NCBI GenBank assembly: GCA_017522255.1
Contig: JAFWZP010000066.1
Span: 1 to 58,100 of the forward strand
DNA: 58,100 bases
Reading direction: 5' to 3'
Origin: Bacteroidales bacterium
GTDB lineage: Bacteria > Bacteroidota > Bacteroidia > Bacteroidales > P3
Under the pieces are notes generated by a model that saw nothing but the letters and a program-made list of their open reading frames with translations, was not told the origin of the DNA and searched no databases. Positions 51,814 to 58,100 of this stretch are shown here, in pieces. The translations under genes were made by a program, and so were the position numbers. Position 1 is the first letter of the stretch, and each line of letters starts with the position of its first letter.

Positions 51814-52884
51814 TCAACCTACAGCTTCTTTTAATCGTTCGGCGTTTTCAGCCAATTGCAAAGCATCTATAATATCTTGTATATCACCGTCCATATATGC
51901 CGAAAGGTTATACATGGTATATCCTATACGGTGATCGGTAACGCGGCTTTGTGGATAGTTGTATGTACGCACTTTAGCCGAACGGTCGCCGGTAGAAACC
52001 ATTGTTTTGCGTTTCGACGACATTTCTTCCAAATATTTGTTGTATTCTCTTTCAAACAAACGCGTACGCAACACCACCATTGCTTTTTCCAAGTTCTTTA
52101 TTTGCGATTTTTGGTCTTGACACGACACCACTATACCCGTAGGAATGTGTGTAAGACGTATAGCAGAGTAAGTTGTATTAACCGATTGTCCTCCCGGACC
52201 CGACGAGCAGAAAGTATCTTTACGAATATCCGATTGTTTTAGCTCAACATCAAACTCTTCGGCTTCGGGCAATACCACTACCGATGCTGCCGAGGTGTGT
52301 ACACGACCTTGTGTTTCGGTTTGTGGCACGCGTTGCACACGATGCACACCCGATTCGTATTTCAATTGTCCGTATACATTATCGCCTATTACATTAAATA
52401 CTATTTCTTTGTATCCACCTGCTGTGCCTTCGGTATAATCCACTATTTCTATTTTCCAATTTCTCTTTTCGCAGTAGTGGGTATACATTCTAAAGAGGTC
52501 TCCGGCAAATATACTTGCTTCGTCGCCACCTGTACCACCACGTATTTCCACCACGGCATTCTTTCCGTCTTGCGGGTCGGCAGGTATCAGCATCAAACGA
52601 ATGTCTTCTTCCATTTGGTCGCGTTTGGCAGTAAACTCCGACAGTTCCAATTTAGCCATTTCTCTAAACTCTTCGTCCTTCTCTGTCGAAAGAATTTCTT
52701 TGCAGTTGGCTATATTGCCAAGCACATCTTTATATTCTTTATATGCTGCTATTACGGGCAACAAATCCTTATAATCTTTGTTCAGTTTTACAAAACGTTT
52801 CATATCCGACATAATGTCGGGATTGTTCATTTCTTTTTCAAGTTCTTGAAAACGAATATTTATAGCTTCTAATTTATCTAACAT
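51814..52884 (-). CDS. prfA: Peptide chain release factor 1 (RF1)
   Basis: RF1 ends translation at UAA and UAG. The 357-residue frame has the codon-reading PxT motif ([18 protein letters not shown]) and the catalytic GGQ (G231-G232-Q233 in [19 protein letters not shown]), as well as the N-terminal coiled domain. Start set at ATG 52884 ([12 protein letters not shown]). A longer frame reaches only a TTG at 52908, which lies inside the -7 promoter box (52906-52913). It shares a transcript with the lipid kinase downstream. Confidence 0.95.
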   Translation of the reverse strand: MLDKLEAINIRFQELEKEMNNPDIMSDMKRFVKLNKDYKDLLPVIAAYKEYKDVLGNIANCKEILSTEKDEEFREMAKLELSEFTAKRDQMEEDIRLMLIPADPQDGKNAVVEIRGGTGGDEASIFAGDLFRMYTHYCEKRNWKIEIVDYTEGTAGGYKEIVFNVIGDNVYGQLKYESGVHRVQRVPQTETQGRVHTSAASVVVLPEAEEFDVELKQSDIRKDTFCSSGPGGQSVNTTYSAIRLTHIPTGIVVSCQDQKSQIKNLEKAMVVLRTRLFEREYNKYLEEMSSKRKTMVSTGDRSAKVRTYNYPQSRVTDHRIGYTMYNLSAYMDGDIQDIIDALQLAENAERLKEAVG

Positions 52885-52905
52885 CTCTTTCTCTGTTTTA
52901 AGTTG

Positions 52906-52937
52906 CAAAGATACTATTTTTTTTCGACATAGGCAAC
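52906..52937 (-). promoter_or_regulatory. Probable promoter of prfA
   Basis: Plus-strand CAAAGATA (52906-52913) reads TATCTTTG on the minus strand, an exact TAnnTTTG; CAAC at 52934-52937 gives GTTG 20 bp upstream. The implied leader is about 15 nt. The -33 box lies within a solo MITE-like end (52931-52944). Confidence 0.52.
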
Positions 52938-52944
52938 TTTTATA
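52931..52944. repeat. Solo MITE-like end
   Basis: AGGCAACTTTTATA is identical to the first 14 nt of the element end at 24209-24222. No partner end is nearby. A 12-bp direct repeat TTTTATACGTTA (52938-52949 and 52970-52981) overlaps it. Confidence 0.4.
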
Positions 52945-52983
52945 CGTTATCTATGGTTCTATGGTGTTGTTTTATACGTTACC

Positions 52984-54483
52984 TTAATATGGTATATCTT
53001 CGTCGGTGTTCATTTTCGAATCCAATGTTACTGCATCAAAACTTGTGCTTGGTCCCAATGCCGTTGTGGTTGTTTCGTCGGAATAGAATGTATCGTTTTC
53101 GAATCGTGCATATTTGGCTATAAATCTCAACCTCACATCGCCGGTGCCACCGCTACGATGCTTTGCTAATATAATGTCGGCTTTACCTTCGGTGCTTCCT
53201 TTGTCGTCTGTTTCTATTTTGTAGTATTCCGGACGGTAGATAAACATTACTATGTCGGCATCTTGTTCTATGGCACCCGATTCGCGAAGGTCTGACAGTT
53301 GTGGCTTTTTATCACCACCACGTGTTTCCACGGCACGGCTCAACTGCGATAGTGCCAATATCGGTATGTTCAACTCTTTTGATAATGCTTTAAGCTGGCG
53401 CGATATGGTGCTGATTTCTTGCTCGCGGTTGCCATTTTTGCCATCGCCACCGCCATGCATAAGCTGCAAGTAATCGATAAATACCATTTCTATACCATAG
53501 CGTTGTTTTAGTCTCCTACACTTAGCACGCAGCTCAAATATTGTAAGTTGAGGAGTGTCGTCTATATATATGGGTGCGGTGGATAGTCGTTCGCTTTTTT
53601 GGTATAATTGTTGTTTTTGCCATTCTTCCAAACCACCTTTCTTAAACTTGTCGGCGGGTATTTCCGATTCGCTGGATATCAAACGCATGGTTAGTTCCAC
53701 GCCGGTCATTTCAAGCGAAAAGAATGCTATAGGCTTGTCAAACTCCACTGCCATATTTCGTGCTATGGATAAGGCAAATGCTGTTTTACCCATAGCAGGA
53801 CGTGCTGCCAAAATAATAAGAGTGCCTCGTTGAAAACCTGCTGTCATACGGTCGAGTTCGGTAAAGCCCGTAGGTATACCACTCACACCACTTTCGTTTT
53901 CTTGCGATTTTTCTATCTCGTCGTATGCTATCTTCACCAGCGAGTTCATATCCGAATAGTCTCTGCGGAAATTGTTTTCGGTAATATCCATCAAGCGTTG
54001 TTCGGTTTTGTCAAGCAGTTCTATTACATCGGTAGTTTCGTCGTACGAGTCGGTAAGTGTTTCGGTCGACACTCGTATAAGTTCTCGTTGTATATATTTT
54101 TGCGAAAGTATGCGGGCATGGTATTCTATATGAGCTGCCGATGCCACACGCGAAGTCAGTTGCGACACATAATATGCACCACCGGCGGCTTCCAATTTAC
54201 CGGTGCTGCGTAGGGCTTCCACCACTGTAAGTATATCCACAGGTTGTGTTTTTTCAAACAAACTTACTATGGCTTTGAATATAATTTCGTGTTCCGGTTT
54301 GTAAAAATATTCGGGTTTTATTATTTCTATAGTATTGGTAAGAGCGTTTTGGTCGAGCATAAGAGCCCCCAATACTGCTTCTTCCAATTCCACAGCCTGT
54401 GGTGGCGTTTTGCCATTTACGGCAAAAGCCTCATCATAGCTTATTCGTTTTTTCGTTCCTGGTCGTTTGGTAATATTTTCCAT
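52984..54483 (-). CDS. dnaB: Replicative DNA helicase DnaB
   Basis: DnaB is the hexameric 5'-3' fork helicase that recruits DnaG primase. The 499-aa protein has the N-terminal DnaB domain (PPQAVELEEAVLGALMLD...), a linker, and the RecA-like domain with Walker A ARPAMGKTA (residues 227-235), IAFFSLEMTGVELTMRLISSES, Walker B MVFIDYLQLM, LSQLSRAVETRGGDKKPQLSDLRESGAIEQDAD and the arginine finger region LAKHRSGGTGDVRL. No intein. A short acidic tail follows. A terminator and tRNA-Arg lie directly upstream. Confidence 0.97.
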   Translation of the reverse strand: MENITKRPGTKKRISYDEAFAVNGKTPPQAVELEEAVLGALMLDQNALTNTIEIIKPEYFYKPEHEIIFKAIVSLFEKTQPVDILTVVEALRSTGKLEAAGGAYYVSQLTSRVASAAHIEYHARILSQKYIQRELIRVSTETLTDSYDETTDVIELLDKTEQRLMDITENNFRRDYSDMNSLVKIAYDEIEKSQENESGVSGIPTGFTELDRMTAGFQRGTLIILAARPAMGKTAFALSIARNMAVEFDKPIAFFSLEMTGVELTMRLISSESEIPADKFKKGGLEEWQKQQLYQKSERLSTAPIYIDDTPQLTIFELRAKCRRLKQRYGIEMVFIDYLQLMHGGGDGKNGNREQEISTISRQLKALSKELNIPILALSQLSRAVETRGGDKKPQLSDLRESGAIEQDADIVMFIYRPEYYKIETDDKGSTEGKADIILAKHRSGGTGDVRLRFIAKYARFENDTFYSDETTTTALGPSTSFDAVTLDSKMNTDEDIPY

Positions 54484-54504
54484 AAATATCTCTTTTGTAG
54501 GAGC

Positions 54505-54540
54505 AAAAAGCCAACTAAAAACAATACAAGTTGGCTTTTT
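54505..54540 (-). terminator. Terminator after tRNA-Arg
   Basis: AAAAAGCCAACT (54505-54516) and AGTTGGCTTTTT (54529-54540) form a 12-bp stem with A/T tracts on both sides. It lies 10 bp after the tRNA 3' end and 21 bp before the dnaB start, so it separates the two transcripts. Confidence 0.82.
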
Positions 54541-54549
54541 ATTTTATCG

Positions 54550-54623
54550 TGACCTCGGAGGGATTCAAACCCCCGACTTTCAGAACCGGAATCTGACGTT
54601 CTATTCAACTGAACTACGAGGCC
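54550..54623 (-). tRNA. tRNA-Arg (anticodon CCG)
   Basis: On the minus strand: acceptor GGCCTCG pairs with CGAGGTC, the D arm is GTTC/GAAC, the anticodon stem TCAGA/TCTGA holds loop TTCCGGT with anticodon CCG, and the T arm is GGGGG-TTTGAAT-CCCTC. The discriminator base is A; CCA is not encoded. About 74 nt. Confidence 0.93.
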
Positions 54624-54629
54624 ATAAAC

Positions 54630-54663
54630 GGAGCAAGCTCAGTGTTCGACATCAACTTGCTCC
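54630..54663 (-). other. Hairpin between ahcY and tRNA-Arg
   Basis: GGAGCAAG (54630-54637) and CTTGCTCC (54656-54663) form an 8-bp stem with an 18-nt loop, 26 bp after the ahcY stop. On the minus strand only GTTTAT follows, so it is a weak terminator or a processing hairpin. Confidence 0.45.
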
Positions 54664-54689
54664 TGAGATAATAAATTATAACAAAAAAA

Positions 54690-56099
54690 TTAATATCTAT
54701 AGTGGTCGGCTTTGAAAGGACCATTCACGGGCACTCCTATATAGTCGGCTTGCTTTTGTGTAAGTTTAGTAAGTTTCACTCCTATTTGTTCCAAATGCAA
54801 ACGTGCCACTTCTTCGTCCAAATGTTTAGGCAAGCGATATACACCCACTTCGTATTGGTTTTGCCATAATTCTATTTGTGCCAAAGTTTGGTTTGTAAAC
54901 GAGTTGCTCATTACAAACGATGGGTGTCCTGTGGCACAGCCAAGGTTTACCAAACGGCCTTCGGCCAATAGATATATGCAATGTCCGTCGGGGAAGATGT
55001 ATTTGTCCACTTGTGGTTTGATGTTTATCTTCTTTATACCTTCCCATTTTTCGAGGCGTTCCACTTGTATTTCGTTGTCAAAGTGTCCAATGTTGCACAC
55101 TATGGCTTCGTCTTTCATGTTTGCAATATCTTCGGCAGTTATCACATCGCAGTTGCCTGTGGTGGTTACATATATGTTGCCTTCTTTCAATGCATCTTGC
55201 AGTGTGGTTACTTCAAAACCTTCCATGGCTGCTTGCAATGCACATATAGGGTCTATTTCGGTAACCAATACTCTGGCTCCGTATGTACGCATAGAGTGTG
55301 CACAGCCTTTGCCTACATCGCCATAACCGCACACCACTACCACTTTGCCGGCTATCATCACATCGGTGGCACGTTTTATGCCATCGGCCAACGATTCGCG
55401 ACAGCCATAAAGATTGTCGAACTTCGATTTTGTTACCGAATCGTTTACGTTGATGGCAGGTATCAATAGTTCGCCACGTTCCATCATTTGGTATAGGCGA
55501 TGAACACCGGTGGTGGTTTCTTCCGATACTCCACGAAGTTCTTTAAGCATATCGTGCCATTTTGTTGGGTTTTCTTTGTATACCTCACGTAGTGTGTTTA
55601 GTATTACACCTTCTTCGGTATTAGCAGGAGCTTTTTCCAACAATGATGGATCTTTTTCTATTGCCACACCTTTGTGTATAAGCAATGTGGCATCGCCACC
55701 ATCGTCTACTATCAATTGTGGTCCTTTGCCGCCGGGGAATGTAAGAGCTTGATTGGTGCACCACCAATATTCTTCCAACGATTCACCTTTCCATGCAAAC
55801 ACCGGTGTGCCGGTAGCCGCTATGGCTGCTGCAGCGTGGTCTTGGGTCGAAAATATATTGCAACTTGCCCAACGTACATCGGCACCCAATTCCTTAAGGG
55901 TTTCTATAAGCACTGCGGTTTGTATGGTCATGTGCAACGAACCCATTATACGAACACCATTCAATGGCTTTTCTTTACCATATTTTTTGCGTAAAGCCAT
56001 CAAGCCCGGCATTTCTTTTTCTGCCGTATCTAATTCTTTTCTGCCCCAATCCTTAAGATTGATGTCGGCAACTTTATATGCTATATTTTGATTTGTCAT
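54690..56099 (-). CDS. ahcY: Adenosylhomocysteinase (SAH hydrolase)
   Basis: AhcY splits S-adenosylhomocysteine into homocysteine and adenosine, keeping methylation reactions running. The 469-aa, NAD-dependent enzyme shows [40 protein letters not shown], the Rossmann motif [45 protein letters not shown] and the C-terminal KADHYRY, which closes the NAD site of the neighbour subunit. No SAH riboswitch-like structure is in the 34-bp gap to pyrG, so it is probably read from the pyrG promoter. Confidence 0.97.
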   Translation of the reverse strand: MTNQNIAYKVADINLKDWGRKELDTAEKEMPGLMALRKKYGKEKPLNGVRIMGSLHMTIQTAVLIETLKELGADVRWASCNIFSTQDHAAAAIAATGTPVFAWKGESLEEYWWCTNQALTFPGGKGPQLIVDDGGDATLLIHKGVAIEKDPSLLEKAPANTEEGVILNTLREVYKENPTKWHDMLKELRGVSEETTTGVHRLYQMMERGELLIPAINVNDSVTKSKFDNLYGCRESLADGIKRATDVMIAGKVVVVCGYGDVGKGCAHSMRTYGARVLVTEIDPICALQAAMEGFEVTTLQDALKEGNIYVTTTGNCDVITAEDIANMKDEAIVCNIGHFDNEIQVERLEKWEGIKKINIKPQVDKYIFPDGHCIYLLAEGRLVNLGCATGHPSFVMSNSFTNQTLAQIELWQNQYEVGVYRLPKHLDEEVARLHLEQIGVKLTKLTQKQADYIGVPVNGPFKADHYRY

Positions 56100-56133
56100 T
56101 TTGATACTTATATATTCAGGTTGTTTAAGTTCT

Positions 56134-57750
<1,617 letters not shown>

Positions 57751-57772
57751 TTATCGTTCAAAATTAAAACTT

Positions 57773-57805
57773 CAAAATTACGAAAAAAACTTCGTTTATT
57801 TCAAA
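57773..57805 (-). promoter_or_regulatory. Probable promoter of pyrG-ahcY
   Basis: Plus-strand CAAAATTA (57773-57780) reads TAATTTTG on the minus strand; CAAA at 57802-57805 supplies TTTG with a 21-bp spacer. A second CAAAATTA at 57759-57766 is an alternative -7 box. Confidence 0.58.
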
Positions 57806-57959
57806 CTTTCTGCATTATTTATTTTATTTTGATGGTTGAAAACTATTATTCTGTTATATAATTGCTTATACCATAAATTATTACCTATGCAAAAAAATCT
57901 TTTCGTTTGTTTGTTTTTTTTGGAGAAATAGCTCTTTCGCAACCTTTAAATTGAGTTAT

Positions 57960-58100
57960 GGCAACTTCTAAAAATTCCACGTTTCATTAAATTAGAAGAA
58001 TTATTCTTTAAACTTTTGCGTGCTTTACGTTTTTTCTTGAAATCTTTTTATTTCTTTTTCAATCGTGTAGCCCGCTACACTCAATCAAAAGAAAGTAAAA
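57960..58100. repeat. MITE-like element, copy cut by window end
   Basis: GGCAACTTCTAAAAATTCCACGTTT opens at 57960 in the same orientation as copy 1, followed by the shared CTTTTGCGTGCTTTACG and TTTCTTTTTCAAT blocks. The central hairpin reads GTGTAG-CCCG-CTACAC instead of GCATAG-CCCG-CTATGC, so both arms changed together. The right end lies outside the window. Confidence 0.72.

Noticed and set aside
52885..52908. N-terminal extension of prfA from TTG 52908
   Set aside because: The codon lies within the -7 promoter box TATCTTTG and would be at or before the transcription start.
56100..56133. SAH riboswitch before ahcY
   Set aside because: The gap to pyrG is only 34 bp and has no conserved fold.

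Overview
The window is AT-rich chromosomal DNA of a Bacteroidota bacterium, most likely order Bacteroidales. Evidence: type IX secretion (T9SS) proteins PorV and SprA with a T9SS-sorted protease, a SusC/RagA-style TonB receptor with a carboxypeptidase-regulatory N-terminus, HU/CCDC81-type proteins, FISUMP-type and beta-helix lipoproteins, and several promoters of the Bacteroides form TTTG-N19-21-TAnnTTTG. Genus cannot be read from the sequence.

Layout. 0.2-7 kb: a lipoprotein with a strong promoter and a 32-bp duplicate of its own 5' end; then on the minus strand a lipoprotein, pdxA, an MFS transporter and porV. 7-12 kb: plus-strand deoxynucleoside kinase, kdsB, an HU/CCDC81-TM-SPOR protein and trmB. 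12-19 kb: an orphan IS66 TnpB, then a tightly packed minus-strand operon transcribed as DUF4105 (Lnb-like) protein, TIGR02757 protein, TonB receptor, M16-like protein, DAHP synthase/chorismate mutase. 19-24 kb: YidE-type transporter and a two-component pair, then a convergent MFS gene. 25-36 kb: eleven co-oriented genes (S8 protease, membrane protein, rnhB, small protein, dapA, hotdog thioesterase, apbE, yicC, pfkB-type kinase, dnaG), with nadD and a secreted protein opposing. 37-41 kb: HU-winged-helix protein and a 24-repeat Sel1 protein. 41-58 kb, all minus: sprA, ruvA, beta-helix lipoprotein, lipid kinase, prfA, dnaB, tRNA-Arg(CCG), ahcY, pyrG.

Most genes are ordinary housekeeping or envelope genes. 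The unusual content is in the long intergenic spacers. Five of them each hold a short tandem array with a period of exactly 21 or 22 bp. Each unit is a dyad-symmetric core; the core sequence is different in every array, but the dyad is usually kept by paired changes on both arms. The same spacers carry copies of a MITE-like element with terminal inverted repeat AGGCAACTTCTAAAAATT and a central hairpin that co-varies between copies. One array lies inside a pair of such ends (24206-24834), which links the two repeat families. This combined repeat system is the main candidate for something undescribed; its function is not known from the sequence.

Start sites were moved downstream of the longest reading frame for the first MFS gene, trmB, the histidine kinase, the S8 protease, the Sel1 protein and prfA, because promoter or terminator signals or alternative start codons made the longer starts unlikely.
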